DNA of 64,000 bases, from positions 62,001-126,000 of the forward strand of contig NZ_NTMR01000011.1 of the NCBI RefSeq assembly GCF_002307495.1. Direction: 5' to 3'. This DNA comes from Pseudomonas abyssi. GTDB taxonomy: Bacteria; Pseudomonadota; Gammaproteobacteria; Pseudomonadales; Pseudomonadaceae. The translations under genes were made by a program, and so were the position numbers. The notes beneath the pieces were generated by a model. It saw only the letters and a program-made list of their open reading frames with translations. It made no database searches and was not told where the DNA came from. This document shows positions 21,798-32,999 of the stretch, in pieces (position 1 is the stretch's first letter; the number at the start of each line of letters is the position of its first letter).

Positions 21798-23237
21798 GTG
21801 ACTCAAGCGCAATTTGAGCAGTGTCTGGAAAACTGGACGGACCGTGAAGCCACCGCCGAGGCGATGATTCCTCTGATCGGCCGCCTGTACCGTGAACATA
21901 ACGTGGTGACGTCCATTTATGGACGTGGCCTGGTCAACCGCTCGGTCATCAGCCTGCTGAAATCGCACCGTTTTGCGCGTCAGATCGACGATACTGAGCT
22001 GTCCGTTCACGACACCTTCCCGGTCCTCACGGCGCTGCTGGATATGAACCTGGGTCCGGCTTCCATCGATCTGGCCCGTCTGGTCAACAAGTTCCGCGCC
22101 AGCGGCAGCGACGATCTGGATGCCTTCCTGCGTGACGAGCTGGCCAGTGTTATCGGCAAGGCTGGCGAGCGTCGCCACGGCCGTGACGTTGTGCTGTACG
22201 GCTTTGGTCGTATCGGTCGCCTGCTGGCCCGCATCATGATCGAGAAGTCCGGTGCCGGTGACGGCCTGCGTTTGCGTGCTATCGTTGTGCGCAAGGGCGC
22301 TGCCAATGACCTGGCCAAGCGTGCCAGCCTGCTGCGCCGGGATTCGGTTCATGGTTCCTTCCAGGGCACCATCACTATCGATGAAGAAAACAACACCATC
22401 ACTGCCAATGGCAACCTGATCCAGGTTATCTACGCCAGTGATCCGACCAGCATCGACTACACCTCCTACGGTATTGAAGATGCGATCATTGTCGACAACA
22501 CCGGTGTATGGCGTGACGAGGCCGGCCTGTCTCAGCACCTGGAGTGCAAGGGTGCCAGCCAGGTTGTACTGACTGCGCCGGGTAAGGGTGACCTGAAAAA
22601 TGTGGTGCACGGTATCAACCACGCGGTCATCACGCCGGAAGACAAGATCATCTCCGCTGCGTCCTGTACCACCAATGCCATCGTGCCGGTGCTCAAGGCG
22701 ATCAACGACAAGTTCGGTATCGTTAACGGCCACGTTGAGACTGTTCACTCGTACACCAACGACCAGAACCTGATCGACAACTTCCACAAGGGTAATCGTC
22801 GTGGTCGCAGCGCGGCGCTGAACATGGTCATCACCGAGACTGGTGCTGCCAAGGCGGTTGCCAAGGCGCTGCCGGAGTTGGCTGGCAAGCTGAGCGGGAA
22901 TGCCATTCGCGTGCCGACGCCGAACGTCTCTATGGCGATTCTGAACCTGAACCTGGAGAAGTCGACCGATCGCGACGAGGTCAACGACTACCTGCGTCAC
23001 ATGGCGCTGCACTCCGAGCTGCACAAGCAGATCGACTTCACCAACTCGCAGGAAGTGGTGTCGACTGACTTCGTCGGTTCCCGTCACGCGGGTGTAGTGG
23101 ATGCTGAGGCAACCATCTGCAATGACAATCGTGTCATCCTGTACGTCTGGTACGACAACGAGTTTGGCTACAGCTGCCAGGTTGTTCGCATTCTGGAAGA
23201 CATGGCCCACGTCAATCCGCCGGCATTCCCGGCCTGA
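21798..23237 (+). CDS. gap: Glyceraldehyde-3-phosphate dehydrogenase, long form
   Basis: NAD(P)-dependent GAPDH of about 479 residues, much longer than the usual 330. The start is taken as the GTG at 21798, with GGAAGG 7 bases upstream. Residues 1 to about 125 are an all-helical extension of unknown function. The Rossmann domain then starts at VVLYGFGRIGRLLARI (about 131), and the catalytic cysteine is about residue 290 in AASCTTNAIVP. This long form is typical of Pseudomonas (PA3001-like) and of other gammaproteobacteria; a second, short GAPDH normally works with HexR-controlled glycolysis. Cofactor preference cannot be decided here. Confidence 0.93.
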   Translation: MTQAQFEQCLENWTDREATAEAMIPLIGRLYREHNVVTSIYGRGLVNRSVISLLKSHRFARQIDDTELSVHDTFPVLTALLDMNLGPASIDLARLVNKFRASGSDDLDAFLRDELASVIGKAGERRHGRDVVLYGFGRIGRLLARIMIEKSGAGDGLRLRAIVVRKGAANDLAKRASLLRRDSVHGSFQGTITIDEENNTITANGNLIQVIYASDPTSIDYTSYGIEDAIIVDNTGVWRDEAGLSQHLECKGASQVVLTAPGKGDLKNVVHGINHAVITPEDKIISAASCTTNAIVPVLKAINDKFGIVNGHVETVHSYTNDQNLIDNFHKGNRRGRSAALNMVITETGAAKAVAKALPELAGKLSGNAIRVPTPNVSMAILNLNLEKSTDRDEVNDYLRHMALHSELHKQIDFTNSQEVVSTDFVGSRHAGVVDAEATICNDNRVILYVWYDNEFGYSCQVVRILEDMAHVNPPAFPA

Positions 23238-23252
23238 TTCGCGGGTACTGAC

Positions 23253-23280
23253 AAAAAAAGGCGCTTCGGCGCCTTTTTTG
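23253..23280. terminator. Bidirectional terminator after gap
   Basis: GGCGC-TTCG-GCGCC (23260-23273), a UUCG tetraloop hairpin, is flanked by seven A on the left and six T on the right, so it can end both gap and the convergent gene at 23297. Confidence 0.93.
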
Positions 23281-23296
23281 TTGCCTGCTGGCCAGG

Positions 23297-23809
23297 TTAC
23301 TTGAGCAGGGCGCTGCGCAAGCCCTCGGATAACCCGTCTTCGTCGAGCCAGATGCCAAGATACAGAGTCGCCAGTCCGGGTGTGTCGCTGCGGTAGGCCA
23401 GGCTGTCGTTGTAGTGCAGCTCCAGGCTGCCGTCGGGCCTGCGATCCAGGCTGTAGGTGTCTCCGGCGCTGACATCGCGGAACGCCTCGTGCAGGGCTGT
23501 GAGCTCATCTTGCCAGTGCTCCACCTGCTGGCTGCCATGCTGACGCTCAATAGTTGTCAGTGCGGCTTTGGTCAGGTCGTCCCGGTCGATGTTGCGGTGG
23601 TAGCGCAGCGTTAGGCGCAGCGGTTGCTCGCGGGCCAGTGCCTGCGCAAGAGGTGTGTCGGGGGCGCTGTAGAGCTCGGCAGTGTAGACGTCGACCAGCA
23701 GGTAACGGAACAGGTGCTGGTTGCGCAGCTCAAGGGCGGCGTCGGCGGTGCTGGCGCAGCTCATGGTCAGCATCAGGGCAAGGGTCAGGGGGCGCAAGGG
23801 TAATGGCAT
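23297..23809 (-). CDS. Exported chalcone-isomerase-fold protein
   Basis: A 170-residue protein with a signal sequence (about 1-24, ending STADA; the residues around the cysteine are not a strict lipobox). The mature part has LRNQHLFRYLLVDVYTAELY, RLTLRYHRNIDRDDL and LATLYLGIW, which match the bacterial chalcone-isomerase-like (CHI-like) family, whose members are periplasmic and mostly uncharacterised; true flavonoid chemistry is not expected. Some members bind fatty acids. It converges with gap and stands alone. Confidence 0.78.
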   Translation of the reverse strand: MPLPLRPLTLALMLTMSCASTADAALELRNQHLFRYLLVDVYTAELYSAPDTPLAQALAREQPLRLTLRYHRNIDRDDLTKAALTTIERQHGSQQVEHWQDELTALHEAFRDVSAGDTYSLDRRPDGSLELHYNDSLAYRSDTPGLATLYLGIWLDEDGLSEGLRSALLK

Positions 23810-24145
23810 GGCTTGACTCGGCTATGATGGTGGTGCCTGTTCAGTCTAGCCTGCTCTGTTGTCGCCACCCTGAACATACAGTGTTTCCGGGTGTTTCGAG
23901 ATTGGCGGCAGGGGCGGAGGGCTCCATAGATTTCATCAATGTAAGCCATATAAAAAGGGAAAAACCCAAGTGGCTCAGTAGCATTGAAAAGTCATGCTCT
24001 TTATACTTAGAGGGATTTTTTATTGGGGTTTGTGGTCGCCTTGCCCTGTTCGTTTGCACCTGCTGTCAATCGGTTTTCGGCGCATGCATCTGTTCGCGTA
24101 AGCGGTCCGCCCTGAAAGATTCCACCAAGTGATTAGGCTAATCGT
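23810..24145. other. 336-base intergenic region before nqrA
   Basis: AT-richer than its neighbours, this region between divergent genes must hold the nqr promoter. Short A/T elements such as TTTATACTTA (about 23999-24008) are present, but no -35/-10 pair with 16-18 base spacing is convincing. No small gene or clear hairpin was found. A purely inferred leader of 100 bases or more is possible. Confidence 0.5.
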
Positions 24146-25483
24146 ATGATAAAAATCAAACGGGGCTTGGATCTGCCGATCACCGGTTCTCCTGAGCAGC
24201 GTATCGAGGACGCACGTCCGGTACGCAGCGTCGCTGTTGTTGGCTTCGACTACCACGGTATGAAGCCGACCATGGAGGTGCGCGAAGGGGATCGGGTCAA
24301 GCTGGGGCAGATTCTGTTCAGCGACAAGAAAACACCCGGTGTCGTGTTTACCGCGCCTGCGGCTGGCACGATCAGTGCCATCAATCGCGGTGAGAAGCGC
24401 GTATTGCAGTCGGTTGTCATCGATATCGATGGTGACGATGCGGTCAGCTTTGACGCCCATAGCGCTGCTGCCCTTGAGCAGCTGACCGATCAGCAGGTCC
24501 GTGACCAGTTGATCGCGTCCGGTCTCTGGACCGCACTGCGCACCCGCCCGTTCAGCAAGACGCCCGCCGTTGATGCCAAGCCCAGTTCGATTTTTGTCAC
24601 TGCCATGGATTCCAATCCGCTGGCGGCTGACCCGGCTGTGATCATCAAGCAGCACGCGGCTGAGTTCGAGAACGGCCTGAAAGTCCTGGCCCGTATGGCC
24701 AAGGTCTGGCTGTGCAAGGCCGATGGCGTCGCCCTGCCGGGCGAAAGCGTCAGCGGCGTCAGCACCGAAAGCTTTGCTGGTCCGCACCCTGCTGGTCTGG
24801 CCGGCACGCATATTCATCACCTGGATCCGGTTAGCGAGACCAAGAGCGTCTGGCAGATCAACTATCAGGACGTGATCGCTTTTGGCGTGCTGTTCACCGA
24901 AGGTCGCATCTGGACGGATCGCTACGTTGCTCTGGCTGGCCCGCAGGTTGAAAAACCCCGTCTGCTTAAAACCCGCCTGGGTGCCCAGCTGGACGAGCTG
25001 ACCGCGGGTGAGCTGAAAAGCGGTGAGAACCGTCTGATCTCCGGCTCGGTATTCGGTGGCCGCGTGGCCCGTGGCCCGGTTGCTTTTCTGGGGCGTTTCC
25101 ACTCCCTGGTATCCGTGCTGAAAGAAGGCAACGAGCGTCAGATGCTGCATTACCTGCGTGCTGGCGTTAAAAAGCACTCGGTACTGAACATCTTCATTTC
25201 CAAGCTGAATCCTTCCCGTCTGTTCGACTTTGACACCAGCACCAACGGCAGTCCGCGTGCCATGGTGCCGGTAGGCAACTACGAGATGGTCATGCCGCTG
25301 GACATCCTGCCAACCCAACTGCTGCGTTATCTGGTAGTGGGTGATACCGACATGGCGCAGAAGCTGGGCGCTCTGGAGCTGGATGAAGAAGACCTGGCGC
25401 TGTGCAGCTACGTCTGTGCTGGCAAGTACGAGTACGGCCCGATTCTGCGGGATAACCTGACTCGCATCGAGAAGGAGGGCTGA
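24146..25483 (+). CDS. nqrA: Na+-translocating NADH:quinone reductase subunit A
   Basis: Peripheral cytoplasmic subunit of the sodium pump that couples NADH oxidation by ubiquinone to Na+ export. It has 445 residues, the usual length, starting [14 protein letters not shown], with the lipoyl-like segment [21 protein letters not shown]. NqrA is thought to take part in quinone binding. It is the first gene of nqrABCDEF; nqrB starts two bases after its stop. Six intact subunits in family order support a working complex. Confidence 0.97.
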   Translation: MIKIKRGLDLPITGSPEQRIEDARPVRSVAVVGFDYHGMKPTMEVREGDRVKLGQILFSDKKTPGVVFTAPAAGTISAINRGEKRVLQSVVIDIDGDDAVSFDAHSAAALEQLTDQQVRDQLIASGLWTALRTRPFSKTPAVDAKPSSIFVTAMDSNPLAADPAVIIKQHAAEFENGLKVLARMAKVWLCKADGVALPGESVSGVSTESFAGPHPAGLAGTHIHHLDPVSETKSVWQINYQDVIAFGVLFTEGRIWTDRYVALAGPQVEKPRLLKTRLGAQLDELTAGELKSGENRLISGSVFGGRVARGPVAFLGRFHSLVSVLKEGNERQMLHYLRAGVKKHSVLNIFISKLNPSRLFDFDTSTNGSPRAMVPVGNYEMVMPLDILPTQLLRYLVVGDTDMAQKLGALELDEEDLALCSYVCAGKYEYGPILRDNLTRIEKEG

Positions 25484-25484
25484 C

Positions 25485-26699
25485 ATGGGCCTGCGTTCAT
25501 TCCTCGACAAGATCGAGCACAACTTCGAAAAGGGCGGCAAGCACGAAAAGTGGTATGCCCTGTACGAAGCCATCGATACCTTCTTCTACCGCCCGGGCAG
25601 CGTCACCAAGACCACTGCCCACGTGCGTGACGGTCTCGACCTCAAGCGCATGATGATTACCGTATGGCTGTGCACCTTCCCGGTGATTTTCTACGGGATG
25701 TACAACATCGGTTTCCAGGCCAACACCATCTACGCAGGTAACCCTGATCTGCTGGCCGCTCAGGACAACTGGCGTCTGGCGCTGATTGCCCTGTTTGCCG
25801 GTTTTGATCCGGCGAGCCTGTGGGATAACCTGATCCACGGTGCTGCCTACTTCCTCCCGGTCTACGCCGTGACCTTCCTGGTCGGTGGTTTCTGGGAAGT
25901 GGTCTTTGCCTCCATCCGCAAGCATGAAGTGAACGAAGGCTTCTTCGTTACCTCCATCCTGTTTGCCCTGATCGTGCCGCCGAGCATCCCGCTCTGGCAG
26001 GTCGCGCTGGGTATCAGCTTCGGTGTGGTTATCGGCAAGGAAGTGTTTGGCGGTACCGGCAAGAACTTCCTTAACCCGGCGCTGACCGGCCGTGCGTTCC
26101 TGTTCTTCGCCTACCCGGCGCAGATGTCCGGTGACGCGGTCTGGACCGCTGTTGACGGTTTTGCCGGCGCGACCGCGCTGAGCATGGCGGCTTCCGGTGG
26201 CATCGAGCAGGTAGTCGGTAGCGGCCTGACCTGGCTGAATGCCTTCTACGGCAACATGCAGGGCTCCATGGGTGAAGTGTCCACACTGGCCATCTTCATT
26301 GGTGGTGCGGTGCTGCTGATGACCAAGATCGCCAACTGGCGCATTGTTGCCGGCGTGATGCTCGGCATGATCGCTACCAGCCTGCTGTTCAACGGTATCG
26401 GTTCTGACACCAACCCGATGTTCGGTGTGCCGTGGTACTGGCACATGGTGATTGGCGGCTTTGCCTTCGGCATGATCTTCATGGCGACTGACCCGGTGTC
26501 GGCCTCCATGACCAATACCGGCAAGTGGATCTTTGGTGCGCTGATCGGTCTGATGGTCATTCTGATTCGCGTCGTCAACCCGGCATTCCCTGAGGGCATG
26601 ATGCTGGCGATTCTGTTTGCCAACCTCTTTGCTCCGCTCATCGACCACTTCGTGGTTCAGGCCAACATCAAACGGAGGCTTGCACGCAATGTCCAGTAA
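25485..26699 (+). CDS. nqrB: Na+-translocating NADH:quinone reductase subunit B
   Basis: Integral membrane subunit, 404 residues with about ten hydrophobic segments. It carries riboflavin and a covalent FMN; the FMN threonine should be Thr230 in [10 protein letters not shown], attached by Apb[18 protein letters not shown] is a further conserved stretch. nqrC overlaps its end by 11 bases. Confidence 0.97.
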   Translation: MGLRSFLDKIEHNFEKGGKHEKWYALYEAIDTFFYRPGSVTKTTAHVRDGLDLKRMMITVWLCTFPVIFYGMYNIGFQANTIYAGNPDLLAAQDNWRLALIALFAGFDPASLWDNLIHGAAYFLPVYAVTFLVGGFWEVVFASIRKHEVNEGFFVTSILFALIVPPSIPLWQVALGISFGVVIGKEVFGGTGKNFLNPALTGRAFLFFAYPAQMSGDAVWTAVDGFAGATALSMAASGGIEQVVGSGLTWLNAFYGNMQGSMGEVSTLAIFIGGAVLLMTKIANWRIVAGVMLGMIATSLLFNGIGSDTNPMFGVPWYWHMVIGGFAFGMIFMATDPVSASMTNTGKWIFGALIGLMVILIRVVNPAFPEGMMLAILFANLFAPLIDHFVVQANIKRRLARNVQ

Positions 26700-27468
26700 G
26701 AAAGAATCCGTTGCCCGCACGCTCACGGTAGCGCTGCTCGTCTGTCTGGTCTGCTCGGTGGTGGTGTCGGCTGCCGCTGTGGCACTCAAGCCGGTACAGA
26801 CCACCAACCGCCTGCAGGACAAACAACGCAACATCCTGCAGATCGCCGGTCTGTATGACGAAAGTCGCAGCATCGAAGAGCAGTTTTCGCAAATTACGCC
26901 GCGTCTGGTCGACCTGCGCACTGGCGAGTTCAGCGATGCACAGGATCCGCTGACCTTCGATCAGCAGAAGGCCTCCAAGGATCCGGACATGTCCCAGCAG
27001 CTCACCGGTGAGCAGGACATTGCCAGCATCCGTCGTCGCGCCGACTACTCCACTGTCTATGTTGTCGAGAACACTGATGGCAGCATCAAGACCCTGATCC
27101 TGCCGATTCACGGCTATGGTCTGTGGTCGACCCTCTATGGTTTCATGGCGCTGGAAAGCGACCTGCAAACCGTGGTTGGTCTGGGCTTCTATCAGCACGC
27201 TGAAACCCCCGGTCTGGGTGGTGAAGTCGATAACCCGAACTGGAAAGCGCAGTGGCAGGGCAAGGTCGTCTACGATGAGTCTGGTGATGTTGATATCAGT
27301 GTCGTCAAGGGCAGCGTCGATCCGAACAGCCCGAAGGCCGAACACCAGGTTGACGGTCTGGCCGGTGCCACACTGACCAGTCGCGGTGTTGAGAGTCTGG
27401 TGCGTTTCTGGCTGGGTGAAGACGGCTTCGGTCCGTTCCTCGATCATCTTCGTGCAGGGGAGGCATAA
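26689..27468 (+). CDS. nqrC: Na+-translocating NADH:quinone reductase subunit C
   Basis: Subunit with one N-terminal membrane helix (about 10-33) and a periplasmic FMN domain, 259 residues. The start is the ATG at 26689, inside the end of nqrB, preceded by ACGGAGG. The FMN is expected on Thr228 in [13 protein letters not shown], the flavinylation motif recognised by ApbE, whose gene lies downstream. A longer frame starting within nqrB is rejected. Confidence 0.97.
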   Translation: MSSKKESVARTLTVALLVCLVCSVVVSAAAVALKPVQTTNRLQDKQRNILQIAGLYDESRSIEEQFSQITPRLVDLRTGEFSDAQDPLTFDQQKASKDPDMSQQLTGEQDIASIRRRADYSTVYVVENTDGSIKTLILPIHGYGLWSTLYGFMALESDLQTVVGLGFYQHAETPGLGGEVDNPNWKAQWQGKVVYDESGDVDISVVKGSVDPNSPKAEHQVDGLAGATLTSRGVESLVRFWLGEDGFGPFLDHLRAGEA

Positions 27469-27470
27469 TC

Positions 27471-28142
<672 letters not shown>

Positions 28143-28145
28143 GCC

Positions 28146-28757
28146 ATGATTGAACATTACATCAGCCTGCTGGTGCGGGCGATTTTCGTCGAGAACATGG
28201 CGCTGGCCTTCTTCTTGGGGATGTGTACCTTCATCGCCATTTCCAAGAAGGTGCAGACGGCGCTGGGCCTGGGTATTGCGGTGGTCGTGGTACTGACCAT
28301 CACGGTTCCGGCCAACAATCTGATCTACACCTATCTGCTCAAGGACGGTGCGCTGGCCTGGGCTGGCATGCCGAACGTCGACCTGAGCTTCCTGGGTCTG
28401 CTGAGCTACATCGGTGTGATCGCGGCGATCGTGCAGATTCTCGAGATGTTGCTCGACAAGTTTGTACCTGCGCTCTACAACGCCCTGGGGGTGTTCCTGC
28501 CGCTGATCACTGTGAACTGCGCCATCATGGGTGCGTCGCTGTTCATGGTTGAGCGCGATTACGCTTTCGGTGAGAGCGTGGTTTACGGTGCGGGTGCCGG
28601 TATCGGTTGGGCGCTGGCGATCGTTGCCCTGGCGGGTATCCGTGAAAAACTCAAGTACAGCGATGTGCCGGATGGTCTGCGCGGTCTGGGCATCACCTTC
28701 ATTACCGTTGGTCTGATGTCGCTGGGCTTCATGTCCTTCTCCGGCGTGCAACTGTAA
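28146..28757 (+). CDS. nqrE: Na+-translocating NADH:quinone reductase subunit E
   Basis: Polytopic subunit of 203 residues. The segment [16 protein letters not shown] carries the cysteine that pairs with that of NqrD to bind iron in the membrane. The helices are arranged antiparallel to those of NqrD. Start at the ATG at 28146, three bases after nqrD. Confidence 0.96.
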   Translation: MIEHYISLLVRAIFVENMALAFFLGMCTFIAISKKVQTALGLGIAVVVVLTITVPANNLIYTYLLKDGALAWAGMPNVDLSFLGLLSYIGVIAAIVQILEMLLDKFVPALYNALGVFLPLITVNCAIMGASLFMVERDYAFGESVVYGAGAGIGWALAIVALAGIREKLKYSDVPDGLRGLGITFITVGLMSLGFMSFSGVQL

Positions 28758-28772
28758 GAGGAGCTGTAACTG

Positions 28773-29996
28773 ATGAACATGGAAATCTATCTGGGCGTCG
28801 GGATGTTTACCGCGATTGTATTGTCGCTGGTAGCCATCATTCTGATTGCCCGTTCCAAGCTGGTCAGCAGCGGCGATGTCACCATTGAAATCAATGGTGA
28901 ACGCACGGTTACTGTTGCTGCCGGTTCCAAGCTGTTGAATACCCTGTCGGCCAACGGCATCTTCCTGTCTTCGGCCTGTGGTGGCGGCGGTACCTGCGCC
29001 CAGTGCAAGTGCATCGTCGAAAGCGGTGGCGGCGAAATGCTGCCGACCGAAGAGTCGCACTTCACCAAGCGCGAGGCGAAGGAAGGCTGGCGCCTGTCCT
29101 GTCAGACTCCGGTCAAGCAGGACATGAAGATCGAGGTGCCGGAAGAAGTCTTCGGTGTGAAGAAGTGGGAATGCACCGTGGAGTCCAACCCGAACGTGGC
29201 TACCTTTATCAAGGAGCTGACGCTGAAGCTGCCGGAAGGCGAGAACGTCGACTTCCGCGCCGGTGGTTATGTCCAGCTGGAATGCCCGCCGCACACCGTC
29301 AACTACAAGGATTTCGACATTCAGCCGGAATTCCGTGGTGACTGGGACAAGTTCAACCTGTGGAAGTATGTGTCGAAGGTGGATGAAACCACCATCCGTG
29401 CTTACTCCATGGCGAACTATCCGGAAGAAAAGGGCCTCGTGAAGTTCAACATTCGTGTTGCTTCGCCGCCGCCCGGTCGTGACGACCTGCCGCCGGGCAA
29501 GATGTCTTCCTGGGTGTTCTCGCTGAAGCCGGGCGACAAGGTGACCGTTTACGGTCCGTTCGGTGAGTTCTTTGCCAAGGATACGGACGCCGAGATGGTC
29601 TTCATCGGCGGTGGTGCCGGCATGGCGCCGATGCGTTCGCACATCTTCGACCAGCTCAAGCGTCTGAACTCCAAGCGCAAGATGAGCTTCTGGTACGGTG
29701 CACGTTCGCTGCGTGAAGCCTTTTACGTTGAAGAGTACGACCAGTTGGCGGCCGAGAACGACAACTTCAAGTGGCATCTGGCGCTGTCCGATCCGCTGCC
29801 GGAAGACAACTGGGAAGGCCCCACCGGCTTCATCCATAACGTGTTGTTCGAGAACTATCTGAAGGACCACCCGGCGCCTGAAGACTGCGAGTTCTACATG
29901 TGTGGACCGCCGATGATGAACGCATCCGTGATCAAGATGCTGCAGGACCTTGGCGTTGAACCCGAGAACATCCTGCTCGACGACTTCGGCGGCTAG
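28773..29996 (+). CDS. nqrF: Na+-translocating NADH:quinone reductase subunit F
   Basis: Electron-entry subunit that oxidises NADH. It has 407 residues. One N-terminal helix is followed by a plant-type 2Fe-2S domain with Cys69, Cys75, Cys78 ([11 protein letters not shown]) and Cys110 (RLSCQTP), then an FAD domain ([11 protein letters not shown]) and an NADH-binding domain ([23 protein letters not shown]). All cofactor ligands are intact. apbE starts three bases later. Confidence 0.97.
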   Translation: MNMEIYLGVGMFTAIVLSLVAIILIARSKLVSSGDVTIEINGERTVTVAAGSKLLNTLSANGIFLSSACGGGGTCAQCKCIVESGGGEMLPTEESHFTKREAKEGWRLSCQTPVKQDMKIEVPEEVFGVKKWECTVESNPNVATFIKELTLKLPEGENVDFRAGGYVQLECPPHTVNYKDFDIQPEFRGDWDKFNLWKYVSKVDETTIRAYSMANYPEEKGLVKFNIRVASPPPGRDDLPPGKMSSWVFSLKPGDKVTVYGPFGEFFAKDTDAEMVFIGGGAGMAPMRSHIFDQLKRLNSKRKMSFWYGARSLREAFYVEEYDQLAAENDNFKWHLALSDPLPEDNWEGPTGFIHNVLFENYLKDHPAPEDCEFYMCGPPMMNASVIKMLQDLGVEPENILLDDFGG

Positions 29997-29999
29997 TAC

Positions 30000-31022
30000 A
30001 TGCGTCTGAGCGTTATCCGGCCCGTTATTGCTGTTGCTCTGGCAACAGCCCTAACGGGCTGTTTCAATTCTGTAGATCCGGTTTCCGAAATGTACGGCGC
30101 CACCATGGGCAGCACCTATTCGATCAAATGGGTGCCGGTCGATGATGCGCCGGACACAGAAGCGCTGCAGGCCGATATAGACGGCATGCTGGCGCGCTTT
30201 GACGCCGAGGTGTCCACCTGGCGTTCCGATTCCACGCTGGCACAGTTCAATGCCGCGCCGGCGGGTACCTGCATGGACATGCCGGAATCCGTCCTGACAA
30301 TGATGATGCAGTCCGATCGTCTGAGTGCAGAGAGTGATGGCGCGTTTGATGTGACGGTGGCGCCATTGCTCAAGCTGTGGGGGTTTCACGGCGATCCGCA
30401 ACTGCAGACCGTGCCGGACCAGCAACTGCTTGACGAGGCGATGGCCCAGGTCGGTCAGCAGCATCTGCATATCGACAATGGCCAGCTCTGCAAGGATGTG
30501 GCGGTAACGGTAGATTTCAGCAGTATCGGCGCCGGCTATATGGTGGACCGGGTGGCTGAACGACTCGAGCACTATGGCATCAAAAGCTATATGGTGGAGA
30601 TTACCGGTGAGCTGAAGGCCGTGGGTCGTAAACCGGGTGACCGGCCATGGCGTATCGCCGTCGAAGAGCCACGGGATGATAATCGCGTGGCCCAGATTAT
30701 CCTGGCGCTGGACGGTGAGTCGGTGTCGACCTCGGGTGACTACCGCAATTACTTCGAACTCGATGGGCAGCGCTATTCCCATACGTTCGACGCCCGGACC
30801 GGTCGGCCCGTGATGCATCGACTGGCGGCGGTGACGGTGCTGGATGACTCGGCCGCCCGTGCCGACGGTCTGTCTACGGTGCTGATGATCATGGGAGAGG
30901 AGGCTGGCTGGGATTATGCTGTCAGTCACCAGATCCCCGCGTTTTTTGTCGTGCGTGCGGGCGACGTGTTCGAATCTCGCGCTACCCCGCACTTTAATGC
31001 CCTGATTGAGGGCGAGGAGTAA
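30000..31022 (+). CDS. apbE: FAD:protein FMN transferase ApbE
   Basis: Periplasmic lipoprotein of 340 residues that transfers FMN from FAD to threonines of NqrB and NqrC. The signal ends in the lipobox LTGC with lipidated Cys21. The family motifs YGATMGSTYSIKW, DGAFDVTVAPLLKLWGF and VDFSSIGAGYMVDR are present, as is the C-terminal SGDYRNYFELDGQRYSHTFD with conserved aspartates for Mg2+. It begins three bases after nqrF and has little ribosome site of its own, so translation may be coupled. Confidence 0.95.
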   Translation: MRLSVIRPVIAVALATALTGCFNSVDPVSEMYGATMGSTYSIKWVPVDDAPDTEALQADIDGMLARFDAEVSTWRSDSTLAQFNAAPAGTCMDMPESVLTMMMQSDRLSAESDGAFDVTVAPLLKLWGFHGDPQLQTVPDQQLLDEAMAQVGQQHLHIDNGQLCKDVAVTVDFSSIGAGYMVDRVAERLEHYGIKSYMVEITGELKAVGRKPGDRPWRIAVEEPRDDNRVAQIILALDGESVSTSGDYRNYFELDGQRYSHTFDARTGRPVMHRLAAVTVLDDSAARADGLSTVLMIMGEEAGWDYAVSHQIPAFFVVRAGDVFESRATPHFNALIEGEE

Positions 31023-31025
31023 CTC

Positions 31026-31265
31026 ATGGTTTGGCTTCTGGCGTTTGCCCTGATGCTGTTGCTGTTCGCCGGCATGGCGGTCGGCGTAATGATGGGCCGT
31101 AAGCCGATTGCCGGCTCCTGTGGCGGTATCGGCGCGGTTGGCGTCGACAAGGCCTGTGGTATCTGTGGTGGTGACACCACCAAGTGCGAAGAGGCGAGCG
31201 CCAATGCTGGTGTGGTCCAGCGCCCGCGTACGGATCTCGCTCACGACGCGACCAAGGTCGACTAG
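31026..31265 (+). CDS. nqrM: Na+-NQR maturation protein NqrM
   Basis: Seventy-nine residues: one membrane helix (about 3-23), then a cysteine cluster with Cys32, Cys44, Cys47 and Cys54 (GSCGG, ACGICGG, KCEE). This matches NqrM (DUF539), which is needed to insert iron into the NqrD/NqrE site. Directly follows apbE, completing the operon. Confidence 0.95.
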   Translation: MVWLLAFALMLLLFAGMAVGVMMGRKPIAGSCGGIGAVGVDKACGICGGDTTKCEEASANAGVVQRPRTDLAHDATKVD

Positions 31266-31320
31266 GGCTCCATCGCCCTGCGTGGCACTCTGAATTGCCT
31301 GTTGAAACAAGGAATACCGA

Positions 31321-32718
31321 ATGGCCGTATACAACTACGACGTAGTGGTGCTGGGCTCGGGCCCAGCGGGTGAAGGGGCGGCGATGAACGCCGCCAAGCA
31401 CGGCCGTAAGGTGGCCGTCGTGGAGGAGCGCAAGGAAGTTGGCGGCAACTGCACTCACCTGGGGACCATTCCGTCCAAGGCGTTGCGTTACTCGGTCAAG
31501 CAGATTATCCAGTTCAACACCAACCCGATGTTCCGCCAGATCGGCGATCCGCGCTGGTTCTCCTTCCCGGACGTACTGCGCAGTGCCGAAAAGGTGATGG
31601 GCAAGCAGGTTGCCTCGCGTACCAGCTATTACGCACGTAACCGGGTAGATGTGTTTTTCGGTAAAGGCAGCTTTGCCGATGAGCACACGCTGGAGATTGT
31701 GGATGGCTCCGGCGTGGTCGACAAACTGATTGCCAAGGAGGTGATCATTGCGACGGGGTCGCGCCCGTATCGCCCCGCAGACGTGAATTTCAGTCACCCG
31801 CGTATCTATGACAGCGACACCATTCTCAAGCTCAACCACACGCCACGGACTCTGATTATCTACGGCGCTGGTGTCATCGGCTGTGAGTACGCGTCGATTT
31901 TCTGCGGTCTGGGTGTGAAGGTGGATCTCATCGATACCCGTGACCGCCTGCTCAGCTTTCTGGACGACGAGATTTCCGATGCGCTCAGCTACCACCTGCG
32001 CAACAGCAGTGTGCTGATCCGGCATAACGAGGAATACGAGAAGATCGAAGGTGTGGACGGCCGCGGCGTGGTGCTGCAGCTCAAGTCAGGCAAACGCCTG
32101 AAGGCTGACGCGCTGCTCTGGTGCAACGGGCGGACCGGTAATACCGACGGCCTGGGGCTGGAGAACGTGGGCCTGCACCCCAATGGTCGCGGCCAGCTGG
32201 AGGTAGACGAAAACTACCGCACCAGCGTGCCGAACATCTACGCCGTGGGTGATGTAATTGGCTGGCCGAGCCTGGCCAGTGCTGCGTTTGACCAGGGGCG
32301 TTCGGCGGCAGGCAATATTGTCAGCAACGATGCCTGGCGCTTTGTTGATGATGTGCCGACCGGCATCTACACGATTCCGGAGATCAGCTCACTGGGCAAG
32401 ACCGAGCGCGAGCTCACCGAGGCCTGTGTGCCTTACGAGATCGGGCAGGCGTTCTTCAAGAGCATTGCCCGAGCCCAGATCAGTGGTGAGCCGGTGGGCC
32501 TGCTGAAGATTCTGTTCCACCGCGAAACCCTGGAAGTGCTTGGCATTCACTGCTTTGGTGACCAGGCGGCGGAGATTGTGCACATTGGTCAGGCCATCAT
32601 GAACCAGAAAGATGGCGCCAACACCATGAACTACTTCGTCAACACTACCTTCAACTACCCGACCATGGCCGAAGCCTATCGTGTCGCGGCACTGGACGGT
32701 CTGAACCGTCTGTTTTGA
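31321..32718 (+). CDS. sthA: Soluble pyridine nucleotide transhydrogenase SthA
   Basis: FAD enzyme that exchanges hydride between NADPH and NAD+, normally draining excess NADPH. It has 465 residues, standard length. FAD site [10 protein letters not shown] (about 13-21). In place of the disulfide of related reductases the sequence is [11 protein letters not shown], with Thr for the second cysteine, which is normal for Sth. The NAD(P) site is [14 protein letters not shown] (about 180), and [13 protein letters not shown] is the second FAD motif. It lies 55 bases after nqrM, and the resulting NADH could feed NQR (inference). A MITE-like element follows. Confidence 0.96.
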   Translation: MAVYNYDVVVLGSGPAGEGAAMNAAKHGRKVAVVEERKEVGGNCTHLGTIPSKALRYSVKQIIQFNTNPMFRQIGDPRWFSFPDVLRSAEKVMGKQVASRTSYYARNRVDVFFGKGSFADEHTLEIVDGSGVVDKLIAKEVIIATGSRPYRPADVNFSHPRIYDSDTILKLNHTPRTLIIYGAGVIGCEYASIFCGLGVKVDLIDTRDRLLSFLDDEISDALSYHLRNSSVLIRHNEEYEKIEGVDGRGVVLQLKSGKRLKADALLWCNGRTGNTDGLGLENVGLHPNGRGQLEVDENYRTSVPNIYAVGDVIGWPSLASAAFDQGRSAAGNIVSNDAWRFVDDVPTGIYTIPEISSLGKTERELTEACVPYEIGQAFFKSIARAQISGEPVGLLKILFHRETLEVLGIHCFGDQAAEIVHIGQAIMNQKDGANTMNYFVNTTFNYPTMAEAYRVAALDGLNRLF

Positions 32719-32732
32719 CCGACAGGGGCGTG

Positions 32733-32999
32733 AGGGTCTGTTGACGTTTCGTTCACCCTCCTGTTGCAGCCTGTAAAGCCGCCAATCAAGGAGCGAGAAG
32801 CGTAGCGTGGTCATTCCACGTGAGCGACGAGCGACGCCGAGTGGCGGCTTTACAGGCGCAACCCGCAGGGCCGGGGCCATTTTTCGGCCATGCTGCGTTG
32901 TCGGTTGCTTATGTGGGATGACCACACTGCGCTCCCTCCGTCTTGCCTGGCCGAAAAATGGCCTCCGGCAGGCGGGTGAACGAAACGTCAACAGACCCT
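32733..32999. mobile_element. MITE-like element with perfect 26-bp terminal inverted repeats
   Basis: A 267-base non-coding element between sthA and the phosphodiesterase gene. The left end at 32733-32758 begins AGGGTCTGTTGACGTTTCG and is repeated exactly in inverse orientation at 32974-32999, giving 26-bp perfect terminal repeats. Internally, GCCTGTAAAGCCGCCA recurs inverted as TGGCGGCTTTACAGGC, and GGCCATTTTTCGGCCA recurs as TGGCCGAAAAATGGCC, so two further hairpins nest inside. No open frame or transposase is present, so it could only move with a transposase supplied elsewhere (inference). The right end contributes the first two bases of the next gene's stop codon. Confidence 0.85.

Noticed and set aside
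31321-32718. Loss of a redox cysteine in the SthA GTIPSK motif, suggesting a decayed reductase
   Set aside because: Soluble transhydrogenases normally lack this disulfide; it is a family feature.
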